Of a DNA stretch of 64,000 nt, positions 22,252 through 32,239 are shown piece by piece. The notes below the pieces were generated by a model. The model was given only the letters and a program-made list of their open reading frames with translations. It was not told the origin of the DNA and searched no databases. The stretch comes from Forficula auricularia (lineage: Eukaryota; Arthropoda; Insecta; Dermaptera; Forficulidae). Within the stretch, counting starts at the first letter, position 1, and the number at the start of each line of letters is the position of its first letter. The position numbers and the translations under genes were made by a program. Where the stretch lies: contig JALMQS010000075.1 of NCBI GenBank assembly GCA_024734495.1, forward strand, positions 4,634,832-4,698,831, written 5' to 3'.

Positions 22252-22974
22252 TTTTTTTTTTTTTTAATGCAATCGAATGCAATCGAATGCACCAGTAAAG
22301 ATGCAGCTCCTATGGATCTCGAAAGACCCTTGCATTACCGAAGAGAAGGGAAAGTTGATTAAGTGAGAGGGTGTAGACGTAGGTGTCTATGCACCCCGGT
22401 TTTGAAGGTTTGAAGATTATAGGTGCTGGGAAAGATGGAGGCTGAGAGAGAGTTCCAGTTCCTTGAAGTCATGGGGATATACGTATTGGCGAATGAAGTG
22501 GTTCGGCACTTTTCTAATTTGACCGCGAGAGAGTGTTGGGAGTCGCCAAAACGCGTGCTACGTGCAAATCATGCTTTGGAGGGAATTATTGATTTTATCT
22601 CATCAGAGCATCTGCCGTGATAGTATCTATAGAAAAGGGAAAGGGCAGAGACATTTCTTCGATGAGCCAGCGAGTCGAGGGAGTCAGTGAGGGTAGAATC
22701 GTCAATTAGCCTGACGGCTCGTTTCTGAATTGCATCCAGGGTAGCAAGAGAATATTTTGAGGCTCCTCTCCATAGATGAGAGCCGTATTCGAGACAGGGG
22801 CGGATTTCGGCCTTGTAGATGGTGAGAAGTTGTGGGGGTTTGTAAAATCGCTTGGACCTGAATAAGAAGCCAATCTTCCTTGCTGCAGATTTCGCCACAG
22901 AGGAGATGTGTTCATTTCAAGACAGGTCAGATGCGACAGAGACGCCCAACATGGATAGGCTGTCACACATTTGT
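22252..22974 (-). pseudogene. LINE (jockey/CR1 type), copy 2
   Basis: Same C-terminal RT fragment as 5841-6592, with its T run (A tail) at 22252-22263. Frame 22569-22898 carries LYKAEIRPCLEYGSHLW. A small difference near 22569 breaks the frame into the C-terminal part (frame shift or stop after IIPSKA). 5' truncated at ACAAATGTGTGACAGCC, inserted in the loop of the ribozyme palindrome. Confidence 0.88.
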
Positions 22975-22980
22975 AATCTG

Positions 22981-23023
22981 TAAACTCCTGATGATGGACT
23001 AATCCGAAATATATTGAGTTTGT
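22981..23023 (+). ncRNA. Hammerhead ribozyme motif 4
   Basis: CTGATGA at 22988, helix II GGA/TCC around CTAA, GAAA at 23006, helix III ATATAT. Helix I pairs TAAACTC with GAGTTTG over 7 bp. Predicted cleavage after T23015. Confidence 0.88.
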
Positions 23024-23118
23024 ATAAACCTCTTTGAGTTTTATTTCATTCACTGTGAAACTACACACCCTTTACTTTATTAATTAATATCATGTTTCAC
23101 CTAAAACCTACACCACTT

Positions 23119-23639
23119 TCCCAAAGTAAAATATATATACCATAAGTATATAAAGTCTTTTTTTTAATTAAACAGAAAATAGCGCAAATGACCACGCAGT
23201 CGAGGCGCTCTTTAAACTATAATAATAAACAGAAAATAAATAAATTATTAATTTTTATTTCTTTATAGTTATAAAAAAATTAAAAACAAATTAATTGGTT
23301 AATTATTGAAGACTGTATTTGCTAATAATTTTAAATCTTATTAAGAAGATTACAAGAAGTTGTTGTTATCTATTATATCTGAGATATATTAGATTATTTT
23401 TAAATATTATATGTCAGAAACAAATTGATAACAATGTCACAGAATAAGTAAGTATCTGGAAGATCGAAGTAATAAAAGCCCTAATAAGTGAACATCGAAA
23501 AAATTATATTGTTTTGTAAAAATGTCTCGTTAGTTAGACAGTCTGTCTGTCTGTTAGTCTGTGCGTTACCAAATTTTGTGGACGAGTTAACTCAAAAACT
23601 AGTGTGAATATCAAATTTCACACGTAGTTTTGGTCCATT
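23119..23639. other. AT-rich anonymous sequence
   Basis: Mostly A/T. A GTCTGTCTGTCTGTTAGTCT tract near 23540 begins a segment that leads into the FB-2-like sequence. No gene recognised. Confidence 0.4.
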
Positions 23640-23830
23640 GAGATTAAGAGCTGATTAGATTTTGGTGCATATCGACCCAAAATTAAGGGGGGGGGGGGGT
23701 TAAAAATTAAAAATCTAGGCCGTTTGAGCAAACTGAAACAAATTTTGTATACATAATCAGTGTGACCCCAGAAGTCTAAAAATGCAAAAACTAATGTTTA
23801 AAACAAATTAAAAAAAAAATTATTTTATAT
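23640..23830 (+). repeat. FB-2 foldback fragment
   Basis: AAAATTAAGGGGGGGG, TAAAAATCTAGGCCGTTTGA and TTTTGTATACATAATCAGTG match the internal subrepeat of the 41480-42295 foldback. Ends are missing. Confidence 0.6.
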
Positions 23831-23920
23831 TTCATTATTCGTGTCCATGATTAATAATTTTAAAAGGAATCTTAAGGAGTTGGACAAGACTTTAAATTAA
23901 ATTAAATACAAGTTTTGATT

Positions 23921-23966
23921 AAATATGCCATACGTTTCGTTGCTACTTTGCAACTTCTTCAGTGGC
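23921..23966 (-). ncRNA. Hammerhead ribozyme motif 5
   Basis: Minus strand: CTGAAGA (23956-23962), helix II GTTGC/GCAAC, GAAA (23935-23938), helix III ACGT. Helix I is GCCA/TGGC. Inverted partner of 24346-24387. Confidence 0.88.
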
Positions 23967-24345
23967 TCATTTATTAAACTTATTTGTCAGGATTTTTTAC
24001 TACGAGAAAAAACATTTCAAACAATATTCTTTTTTCTATCACAATTCATTCAACTCATCAACCAACATAAAATATAAAATTTTAAACAAATTAATTGTTT
24101 TTTGTCAAGAAACTAAAAGAATCAAATTGAACAAAGAAATTTTTTTTTTTTATTTATTAAATAAATAAAAAAAACCTTCTTTGTTCAATTTGATTCTTTT
24201 AGTTTTTTGACAAAAAACAATTAATTTGTTTAAAAGTTTATATTTTATGTTGGTTGATGAGTTGAATGAATTGTGATAGAAAAGAATATTGTTTGAAATG
24301 TTTTTTCTCGTAGTAAAAAATCCTGACAAATAAGTTTAATAAATG

Positions 24346-24387
24346 AGCCACTGAAGAAGTTGCAAAATAGCAACGAAACGTATGGCA
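24346..24387 (+). ncRNA. Hammerhead ribozyme motif 6
   Basis: CTGAAGA at 24351, helix II GTTGC/GCAAC, GAAA at 24375, helix III ACGT. Helix I pairs GCCA with TGGC. Predicted cleavage after A24382 (GUA). Confidence 0.88.
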
Positions 24388-24445
24388 TATTTAATCAAAA
24401 CTTGTATTTAATTTAATTTAAAGTCTTGTCCAACTCCCTACGATT

Positions 24446-24545
24446 CCTTTAAAAATTATTTTATGTTCTTTTCAAAAATATATTCACTTTTTTTCTAGTT
24501 AAATTTTTTCATTTTTTTATACCTCTTCAAAATATGCTCCACCCG
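24446..24545 (+). repeat. FB-2 foldback right-end fragment
   Basis: TTCTTTTCAAAAATATATTC, TTTTCTAGTTAAATTTTTTC and ATACCTCTTCAAAATATG match the right arm of the 41480-42295 element, but the terminal CACCCTGTA is diverged here. Confidence 0.65.
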
Positions 24546-25065
24546 GTTTAATTTTCGAATACTAGAACTGAAATTCGGCCATCTGTTCTGGCTAGAATAA
24601 TGTTGTTATCGTATTTCCGAGAGAGCGATGATGATTTTTGTCTTTGATTAAAGTTAACCAAAATGATAAATAATCCGGTGAATGGTGGATGGACCACAAG
24701 AGAAGCGAGAGGGATAGATAGTTCAATTTCGCCAAAGACTAATTGAATCATCACAAGATAGATAGATAGAAGGGCCTATTGGCAGTATTATTAGATTTGG
24801 ACCCTCTACTATCTAGGTAGTCTCTCTGACTTGTTTCCATCTGTGTGCTAATTACGAACTTTGATCCAGCCCCTAGCTTCTTCTCTTCCTGAGGTTTACC
24901 CCAAACCAAAACTACAATTACCTATTTTAAATATATAATACTATTATTGACCAGCTTTTGAATACGCGTGCTTGTTTATATAATTAAAGTCACAATTAAA
25001 AACTAATTAATTGGTTAATTATTATTAAAGATTATAACAATGTGTAAATAATTTTTAGTTATATT
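24546..25065. other. Anonymous sequence
   Basis: Nothing recognisable. A short GATAGATAGATAGA tract is at 24756. The frame at 24548-24754 has no domain signal. Confidence 0.4.
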
Positions 25066-25293
25066 ATTATAAACAGGCCCGGATCGAATAGGCGCGGGGC
25101 CCGATTGGATTTGTTTTTGCGGGGCCCTCTATATATTAAATATTTAAATAAAATTCTAATTCAGTATATATAGTATATATAAATATATCAAATGTCATGG
25201 ATCATCAGATAGGTAAACTTCTATATAAATTTAAAAATAAAAATGTTCAAAATACAAAAACATTTAAGTATTGAATATAAATTTACATCACCT

Positions 25294-25647
25294 GTAGCGG
25301 CCCGCTGTCGCTATGGCGACGAGCCTTGAGACACGGCCGCTAGATGACTCAGTCGGATCGTTGCGACGCTTTGCATGACTGAAATGTTTTCAGCCATAAT
25401 TATAATTGAAAAAAAAATTATAATAAAAAAATTATAATTGAAGCGACTCGATTTCGACTGAGGAAGCGAATCGGATTCGAATGGATTCGGATCTGGAGGG
25501 GCCAACCGCCAACCAGCAGCCCCTCCCCTGAACACACCCATGAGGACACGCAACTAACTATCTGCACACCAGATTGTTAGGACCCCATCGACTTGGTGGG
25601 GGACGCGGCACAAAGCGCCACACAGCACTCAGCACACGAGCGCCCTA
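25294..25647. mobile_element. 354 bp insertion with 9 bp target duplication
   Basis: GTAGCGGCCCGCTGTCGC to GAGCGCCCTA, clearly less AT-rich than its surroundings, flanked by the direct repeat ACATCACCT (25285-25293 and 25648-25656). Terminal repeats are weak at best. A 9 bp duplication would fit a Mutator-like or Merlin-like element; the family is undecided. Confidence 0.65.
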
Positions 25648-25689
25648 ACATCACCTAATATGAATACATGAATTTACATATTTCTAAGT

Positions 25690-26165
25690 TTTTGTTCTGT
25701 AAATTCTTTTAAAATTGTTTGAAAATCTAATTTCCTTGCGTCTTCACTTTCAATCGACATAATTGCTAAACTATTTAATCTATCCTGATTCATTGCTCGA
25801 TCTCAGATAGTTTTTTATTAGTTTTAGCCTGAAAATGATCTCTCTCCAGAAGCAACGCTTAACTGGAATTGTTAAGAATATTCGGAGAGTAATAAAGAAA
25901 TTTGGAAATGCCGGTGCTCTATCATTATCCGATAAAAATTTGAACATTTTAAACGTGATTTTCAAAAAATTCTGAAAGTGAAAGCTCGCATTTCTTCAAC
26001 TAACATTTTTCCGTCTATATCAGCTTCTTTCACCTTTGGTACATCATTTTCTGTTAACTTAGAATCTGTTAGAGAAATTTCTAATTCAGCTGCATGTTTT
26101 TGAAGTACTTCTTTTTCCATATTTTGAAATTCATCCAGCAATGCGAACTTAAAATAAATATATTT
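25690..26165 (-). pseudogene. hAT transposase C-terminus (dimerisation domain), broken
   Basis: Minus-strand frames give FALLDEFQNMEKEVLQKHAA, ADIDGKMLVEEMRAF, then FPNFFITLRIFLTIPV, SVASGERSFS, LKLIKNYLRS and DRLNSLAIMSIESED. SVASGERSFS to LAIMSIE is the conserved hAT C-terminal dimerisation block of the ZMYM-like hAT group. Three frame changes and stops are visible, so no protein is made. It lies inside the 25074-26324 element and was its own gene. Confidence 0.88.
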
Positions 26166-26562
26166 TTAATTATTTGAATAATTCATAATTTATCCATTAT
26201 CGTCAAAAGCAATTTGCTTTAAATTTCCAAATTTTTTTTGTTCATTTTGATGGTAACGCGGGGCCCTTTCAAATGCGGTGCCCGATTGGGCCCAATCGCT
26301 CCAATCGCCCTTTATCCGGCCCTGATTATAAAATAAAGATAATTAAAAAATTGTACAAATTTTTATTTATTATTATTATTATTATAATTTTAATAATAAT
26401 TAGGTTGGATATTGATTTTGACTTGAGAAAATAATTAAAAGCTAAATTTCCAAAAGTTGCAAAGTTTGCTTTTAATTATTTTTTCAAGTCCAAGATCCCA
26501 ATATCCAGGCCTAATTATTTTCAAAGATGGACGATAACAACCCAAATTTTTAATAATATTAT

Positions 26563-26602
26563 AGATGCTTACTTTCTTAACGGGTATTTTGTGGATCTGT
26601 CG
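26563..26602 (+). repeat. Dispersed repeat X, copy 2 (start only)
   Basis: CTTTCTTAACGGGTATTTTG and GATCTGTCGA match 7.3 and 29.2 kb, then stop where the next hAT begins. Confidence 0.6.
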
Positions 26603-26611
26603 ACAGGGGCA

Positions 26612-27447
26612 CAGGGCCGGTTTTCTGCCTAGGCACGTGCCTAGGGTGCAAAAAATTGGGCGAAAACGCAAAACACCAGAAAAATTTCAGACAACTTTAT
26701 TAATGGTGATTTGGGATGAAATCTTACAAAGGGTGGACAAAACCAGTGAGATACTACAGAAGGAAGAGCTTGATCTCCGTGGCGCTACTAAGAAGTTACA
26801 GACGTTATCTTTGTTTTTATATGAAAAAAGATCCAACTTTGATAAATACGAGGCAAAAGCGTTGGAACTACATAGCTAAAGTTCCTGAGCCCAGCTATTA
26901 AAAAATCAGAAAAAGGAATTTTTTTTCAGATAAGAAAAGAGACCCAGATTTTGAGAGAATGACTCCAAGCTAGAGTTTTCATGACAATCTTGTAACATGA
27001 TTAAACAAAAGAAGGAATTGCTACGAAGCTCTCACCACAAGATTCCAGATATTCAGAAATCTTCATGAATGGGAGCAAGAAGATGTGACAAAACAGGCGA
27101 AATACTTGACTCAAAGTTACCCAAAAGACATCAATGAAGAACAGTGTGTGCAAGAGTGCCAGTATTTCAAAATGTATATGAAGGGGGAAAAATAACAACA
27201 ACAAGAAAATTTTTTCCAACATCAAGAAAAACAAGTTGGAAAATCCATTCCCAAATTTAGAAGTTCGCAATGAGAATTTACTTGACTTTTCCTGTGACAA
27301 ACTGTACAGCAAGAGAGAAGCTTTTCGCCCTTAAGAGTAAAGACTGAAATAATATCTACTATGAAAAAAAAATATGGAAATAGTGGGGGGGGGGGGGGGA
27401 ATAACAATTTGAAGTGCCTAGAGCGCCGCAGTCTTAGGACTGTATAC
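26612..27447 (+). pseudogene. hAT (ZMYM-like) transposase remnant
   Basis: Starts with a hAT-like end CAGGGCCGGTTTTCTGCC. Plus-strand frames read LLMVIWDEILQRVDKTSEIL, LDLRGATKKLQTLSLFLYEK and, after several stops, NLHEWEQEDVTKQAKYLTQ and SYPKDINEEQCVQECQYF. This order is found in the middle of ZMYM1-like hAT transposases, between the catalytic core and the C-terminal domain. The right end keeps GGAATAACAATTTGAAGTGC but the terminal repeat is lost. Multiple stops and a deletion make it dead. Confidence 0.75.
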
Positions 27448-27451
27448 TCAA

Positions 27452-27473
27452 TGATGATGATGATGATGATGAG
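27452..27473 (+). repeat. (ATG)n microsatellite
   Basis: Seven consecutive ATG/GAT units following TATACTCA. It could be a SINE-tail remnant but no SINE body is adjacent. Confidence 0.8.
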
Positions 27474-27665
27474 CCCTATGGGGGTTCAACCCTTTAACCC
27501 CTTTCAAGTTCCTCTTTTGTACAAAAAAAAAACATTTTTCACCAGCCGGTCCTTTCGTATTAAATTGTTGTTTAAATTTTAAAGATAGAAACCGACCCGG
27601 CTTACGCCGGTCTGAACTCTATATGTACTATATTCTGTCGGAATGAAGTTTTTGTTGGATTTTAT

Positions 27666-28120
27666 GTGATTTTAATAAACGTTTGCATAACTTTCGTATT
27701 CCTTATTTTATTACCTATTTTTAGTTTTGTAAATTGTAAGAAATATAGCAGAGACGGCGATTTGGTTCAGCCTATAGGCGAGACAATTGTAAATCCGCTT
27801 CTGTCTGTCGATGTATCTTCAGATGCGAATCTCTGGACCATACAGCCTCCTTCACGTCCTGATCCTTGCTGTATAGTATTTCGTTGTATTTCTGCAGGTT
27901 TATCAACTTAGAACTTCAATTAAATTTGTATAACCAAAGCAGATTAGCTACTTTTGTTGCATTAAGAAAGGATCCATGTTGTAGGTCTTCTTTTAAAATT
28001 CAGAAAAACAAATCTGAAAAAAGAGAAGTTTACAATAAATTTTGGGTATTTTGTGAAGAATGTTATGGACTTTTAATATTGTTATACTATAAAATAAGCA
28101 ATTGTTGTATATTTATATAG
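27666..28120 (+). repeat. Dispersed repeat X, copy 3, with an ORF of unknown nature
   Basis: The frame 27666-27911 starts with a hydrophobic segment of about 20 residues ending FSFVNC, which looks like a signal peptide, followed by 57 residues without a known motif. A second frame (27866-28120) continues past TTTCTGCAG, which resembles a splice acceptor, and has paired cysteines (DPCC, CEEC). The conserved repeat itself starts at about 27790. Other copies at 7.3 and 29.2 kb are frame-broken. It could be a captured exon or chance; no family recognised. Confidence 0.4.
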
Positions 28121-28274
28121 AATCAGTTTCTCGAAAACGGCTCTAAGGATTTCGATGAAAATCATGGATTAGGCGATTTTTGGGTTGAGAAATTGATCTA
28201 TCAGGGTTCTATCTTCGAGTAACTTTAATTTGATGCGACTTCTTATTTCTTGAACAATTGAATTGAGAAATAAT

Positions 28275-28313
28275 TCGCTGAAGAAGTTGCAAATAAAGTG
28301 ACGAAACGTACGT
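28275..28313 (+). ncRNA. Hammerhead ribozyme motif 7
   Basis: CTGAAGA at 28278, helix II GTTGC/GTGAC (with G-U pairs), GAAA at 28303, helix III ACGT, predicted cleavage after A28310. Helix I has only CG/CG, so activity is less certain. The 3' text CGTCTTATTTAATATAAAAC also follows the degenerate copy at 51.5 kb. Confidence 0.7.
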
Positions 28314-28617
28314 CTTATTTAATATAAAACCCTGAGAATAATTTATTTATTCAATTTCTTATTCAATTTGAATACCCTCTATTTAAGCATTTTCAGGTGT
28401 ATACTCTGTATACCTGTATTATCTATATAAAATCATTTTATTTGATCACAAACTAAATAAATAAATTCTTAATTGTTATTTGTTTATAATTATAATCAAG
28501 AATTAAAAACATATTAATTGGTTAATTGATTATAACATTTTAATTAATAATTTTTAAATATTATTATAAAATAAACATAATTAAAAATTATAGAAATTTT
28601 TATTTATTAATATTATA

Positions 28618-28773
28618 AAGATAAGAGTAAATAAATATTTTATTTAATATGGATTTACTATGAGTTAAGGATACTGGGTCACTCATAGTAAATCCTTATT
28701 AAATAAAATATTTATTTACTCTTATCTTTATTAAAGATGTTTCACCTTGCACCAACACCACAATCTCTACTGA
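28618..28773 (+). mobile_element. Tail-family hairpin element, 156 bp
   Basis: Arms AAAGATAAGAGTAAATAAAT and its complement enclose TTAAGGATACTGGGTCAC. The tail ATGTTTCACCTTGCACC and CAACACCACAATCTC follows. Flanked by 13 bp TTATTAATATTAT on both sides (28605-28617, 28774-28786); this repeat is AT-only, so its weight is lower than for the other copies. Confidence 0.8.
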
Positions 28774-28791
28774 TTATTAATATTATTATTA

Positions 28792-28940
28792 TAACAAATT
28801 TAAATTTAGGGAACGAAGAAAAGTTTATTTTTATTACAGACAAAAGGATCAGCCGGGGCTCGAACCTGGATCTTTGCATGTGTACTGCAATGCTTTGTCA
28901 TAAGAGTTTTAACTCCCATATCCACTAAGCTACTGATCCC
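28792..28940 (-). mobile_element. tRNA-derived SINE
   Basis: Minus strand: GGATCAGTAGCTTAGTGG (box A like), then about 45 bases, GATCCAGGTTCGAGCCCC (box B), followed by a body ending AAATTTAAATTTGTTA. The tRNA-like head is unusually complete, with GGATCAG and CTGATCC able to pair as an acceptor stem. No anticodon-arm check was possible by eye. Confidence 0.75.
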
Positions 28941-29145
28941 TGATCCCAAACTAATACCTTTTGTCTATATGAATTATGGAATTTCTTTTAATCCTCTCCT
29001 CGTTCATTATTCGCAGCCTAGGCCTTGATTCATTAATTAAACAATTAAATATTCCAGCGCCTCCCAATCGATCGCAGACCCCAAAGATCGAAAATAATTT
29101 TCTCTTCACCGGGGCGCGACCACAACGAGGCCGTGTAAAGACAAT

Positions 29146-29217
29146 TAATAACAAATTTAAATTTAGGGAACGAAGAAAAGTTTATTTTTATTACAGACAA
29201 AAGGATCAGCCGGGGCT
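29146..29217 (-). mobile_element. SINE body, truncated second copy
   Basis: Identical to the 3' 72 bp of the SINE at 28792-28940 in the same orientation. The tRNA-like head is missing after CAGCCGGGGCT. The 205 bp between the two copies are less AT-rich and unassigned. Confidence 0.75.
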
Positions 29218-29239
29218 GAATTATTATTATAATTGTAAA

Positions 29240-29560
29240 TATTATTTTAAATGCTTATACTTTCTTAAAGGGTATTTTGTCCATCTGTAGTCGATGTTTC
29301 TTCAGATGTGAATCTCTGGACCGCACAGCCTCCATCACATCCTGATTCTTGATGTATAGTATTTTGGTTGTTTTTTCTGCAGATTTATCATCTTAGAACT
29401 TCAATTAAATTTGTATATTAAAAGCAGATTAGCAACTTTTTTTGAATTAAGGGGGTCCATGTTGTATGTCTTCTCTTAAAATTCAGATATACGTATAGGT
29501 ATCTGAAAAAAAGATAAGTTTATACAATAAATTTTGGGTTTTTGTGAAGAATGTAATGAA
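29240..29560 (+). repeat. Dispersed repeat X, copy 4
   Basis: Aligns to 7286-7590 and 27790-28060 (GGGTATTTTGTCCATCTG to AAGTTTATACAATAAATTTT). Frame broken relative to copy 3. Confidence 0.65.
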
Positions 29561-29572
29561 CTTTTAACCTTA

Positions 29573-29860
29573 TCTACTCTTATTAAACGAGCAAAAATTG
29601 TTTGTTTGTTTATATATATATATATATTTGTATCTTAGTTCTATTTTGAAAACGGCTCTACCGATTTTAATGAAACCAACTCTATTAACAAGTTTTGAGG
29701 ATGAGAAAACGATTCTGGCTAGCTCTGGACCTCGACAAATTTAATATTAATTGATCTTTTCTTAATTAAAGTAATTATTGATAGATGAAAATCTAAAAAA
29801 GTTTGTTTACATTTTTTTTCAATTATCTTTTATTTATTAATTGGTTTTTTAATTTTAAAA
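29573..29860 (+). mobile_element. Helitron-like family B, 5' part
   Basis: TCTACTCTTATTAAACGAGC begins right after a host A. It continues TTTTGAAAACGGCTCTACCG and ACAAGTTTTGAGGATGAGAA as in the 32.2 and 61.4 kb copies. The 3' hairpin end is missing. Confidence 0.55.
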
Positions 29861-29935
29861 CCCACTATTACTTTATACCAAATATTAATATATATATTAA
29901 AATTAAACAATTTAATTGATGAGATGAATTGAAAG

Positions 29936-30178
29936 GGAGGGAATGGATTGAGGGAAAAAAACCAATCGACTTAATTGGGGGATAATGGAATTGAAATAAT
30001 TATCGGAAAAGAGGTTTTTTTATCTAATTAGATTTTTCCTCTTATTAAAAACAAGGACTAAAGATGAATAAGGACACTCGATGGTGGAGAAGTAATCTCC
30101 GGAATCGAAGCAAAAATACAATGTATACATTAATTAATGTAAAATAATTGGTTTAATAAAATTTATAAAAAAAAAATT
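29936..30178 (+). repeat. Dispersed repeat Y, empty-site copy
   Basis: GAAAGGGAGGGAATGGATTG to TTTAATAAAATTTATAAA. Reverse-complement copies are at 40.2 and 40.4-40.95 kb. This copy reads AAGATGAATAAGGACACTCG without interruption, so it preserves the target site used by the 40518 element. Confidence 0.85.
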
Positions 30179-32110
30179 AATTGATTATAAATTCGAGTAT
30201 TAAATCCCACAAAGAGTTAATAAGAAAAATGATTATAAATTAGAATTTGACAATTTAATTGATTATTAGAAAACTCGATAAATTGTTATTTAATTAAAAA
30301 AAATAATTATACGGAATTTATTTATATACCTATATATACATAATATGTGGGCCACTAGAAAATTAGAAATGCAAAAACTGGGGGTGGGGGTGGATGGTGC
30401 ACCAGGTGGGGTGCGGGGTTGGTGGAGTGGCGGGTTCGAGGTCCAGGGGGCATAGCGGGGGTGCGTTACGCAGAGTCGGTATATATATATATATATAGAA
30501 AGAGTTTCTCGAAAACTGTTCGTATACGATTGTTTAGGTCAACTTTTGGATATGCCAGGATCTCATTTTCGGGTAGCTTTTATTTGATTGTTTTTTTCTT
30601 AATTAGAGTAATTATTAACAGGTGAGTTTGTCAATAAATTTTATATAAAGATTTTTTTTCAATTACTTTTTTTTAATTAATTGTATTTTTTTCGTTTTGT
30701 TTTATTTTAAAACCCACTAATGGTTCATTACAAATATTCAACTATATTAAAATTGGGGAATTTAATTAATTAAACAACGGATTCGATAAATTGTTAATTA
30801 ATTAAAAACAGATAATTCTCCATAAAGTCTCCAAATTTCATTTTTTTGGGCGGTATCGATGATAAGTGAGTGTATTGGGCTGTTTGTTTTTATACTAAAT
30901 AGAAGAAAATTTAAATACGAGACAATTGTCTGTTCACATGCGATTGAAAAGAAACGTTGCGTGACTGACCAGACGGCTAATTAGGAGTAGGAGTAGACCT
31001 GGTTGAGCGTCAACAAATGATTATTTATTTAAAGTGAATCCCTTGCTTTTCACGAAACCCCCATTCCTGTCGCTTTTTTTACACCCCTAGAAGTCTCGTG
31101 GTCGTATTTTGTAGAAAACAAAAGCCATGTGACAAATTTGTATCTGGTTTGGTTGGCTTTGTGCATTTGAATGGAAGGCAAAAGTCCGTCCACCCTGCAT
31201 GTAAGTGGATTAATGGACAGAATGGAAAACACAAGAAAACAAGAAATATTCACCATTTTGAGCGAGGAGAGAGATGATTAATCAACATCATCCCTCAACA
31301 ATATGCATACAAAAGAACAACCCTATTGTTATGTTACCTTAATTAAATATAGGTATACCTATCCTAATCAGAAATATTTACCTACTCCTTATAATATATA
31401 TTGAAAAATATTATCTTATGTATAAAAGCCCTTGTCAGACAGTACCCGTGGCGCTGTCAGGTGAACATGTGGGAGAAAAAGCAACTAATATTCAATGACA
31501 GTTGCTAGATTTAGAAATTTTTCAAATAAAACATCTCTATTCTCTATATACATTATATATTTAATATCTCTATATATTAATATATTCCTCTATATAGCTT
31601 AGAATATTAGATTTATGGCGTGTCTCATTTGAAATTTTAGTAGACAAATTTATTAATTTTAAATATATTAATATAAAATTAATTTTTTTTTGAATTTAAG
31701 AAAAATATAAATTCTTAAAATTTTAGTAGACAAATTAATTTTAAAATATATATATTATATATATTTAATTTATAATATAAGTTTTAATGAGATATGATTT
31801 AATGGGATAATGAGATTAATTCTTAATTTATTACTACGCGGGTCATTTGAAATTTTAGTAGATAAATTAATTTTAAAATTATTATATATAATTAATTTAG
31901 AGACATTTTTTAGATAAATTTAAATATTGAAATGTATTATTAAAAAAGAAATAGGTTTCCAACAGATCGGGAATTTCGAAAGAAATGGTTGCATGCTCTA
32001 ATAAAGTATTTATAAAGCATTTAATGATATTTTTTCATCTTTCTTTGATCAATATTCATTATTCAAAAAATATTTTTTCAAAACATATAATTACGGACAG
32101 CTAATAATCA
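30179..32110. other. AT-rich anonymous sequence
   Basis: 30490-30660 carries the CTCGAAAACTG type segment related to Helitron-B interiors. 31620-31890 has three degenerate repeats of GAAATTTTAGTAGACAAATT. 31040-31260 is less AT-rich, with a 68-residue frame lacking any recognised motif. No gene found. Confidence 0.4.
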
Positions 32111-32116
32111 CATCTC

Positions 32117-32208
32117 GAGACGCTGCCGCCAGGGCCACCAGCCCGGAGGGCCGAGCGGTGGGCGTGCCGTAGGCACGCCAGGTACGGCACGCCAGGTACT
32201 GCTCGTTT
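32117..32208 (+). mobile_element. Helitron-like family A, 3' end only
   Basis: GAGACGCTGCCGCCAGG, then GGCGTGCCGTAGGCACGCC hairpin and GCTCG before T. A duplicated CAGGTACGGCACGC segment lies between hairpin and terminus. Confidence 0.6.
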
Positions 32209-32239
32209 ATTAAATAATAAGTAAGTAAATATCTATCTA

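Larger units (their letters stand above)
22117..23118. mobile_element. Ribozyme palindrome with tail, split by a LINE
   Basis: Left arm 22117-22236 and right arm 22978-23090 are reverse complements (GTAAAGGGTGTGTAGTTTCA and on). Each contains a hammerhead core. The right arm continues into the tail CATGTTTCACCTAAAACC and TACACCACTTTCC. A LINE of about 720 bp sits in the centre. It is the same family as 38.05 and 40.52 kb. No target duplication was recognised here. Confidence 0.85.
23853..24445. mobile_element. Ribozyme palindrome, about 590 bp
   Basis: Left arm 23853-24130 and right arm 24175-24445 are reverse complements around an A/T centre. Shared landmarks are GGAGTTGGACAAGAC, TCATCAACCAACAT and CGAGAAAAAACATTTC. 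Each arm has a hammerhead near the outer side, pointing outward. No protein coding. No target duplication could be separated from the arms. Confidence 0.9.
25074..26324 (-). mobile_element. hAT element, 1251 bp, with decayed transposase
   Basis: Terminal repeats CAGGCCCGGATCGAATAGG and the complement of CCTTTATCCGGCCCTG, with a perfect 8 bp duplication ATTATAAA (25066-25073 and 26325-26332). It carries the end of a transposase gene on the minus strand and an unrelated 354 bp insertion. Too short for an autonomous hAT (usually 2.5-4 kb). Confidence 0.92.

Noticed and set aside
27001..27312. 103-residue minus-strand ORF
   Set aside because: It is the shadow of the plus-strand hAT transposase remnant (NLHEWEQEDVTKQ).
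28860..28940. Functional tRNA gene on the minus strand
   Set aside because: The boxes are good but it continues into a SINE body with a second copy nearby. Without a fold check I prefer SINE.
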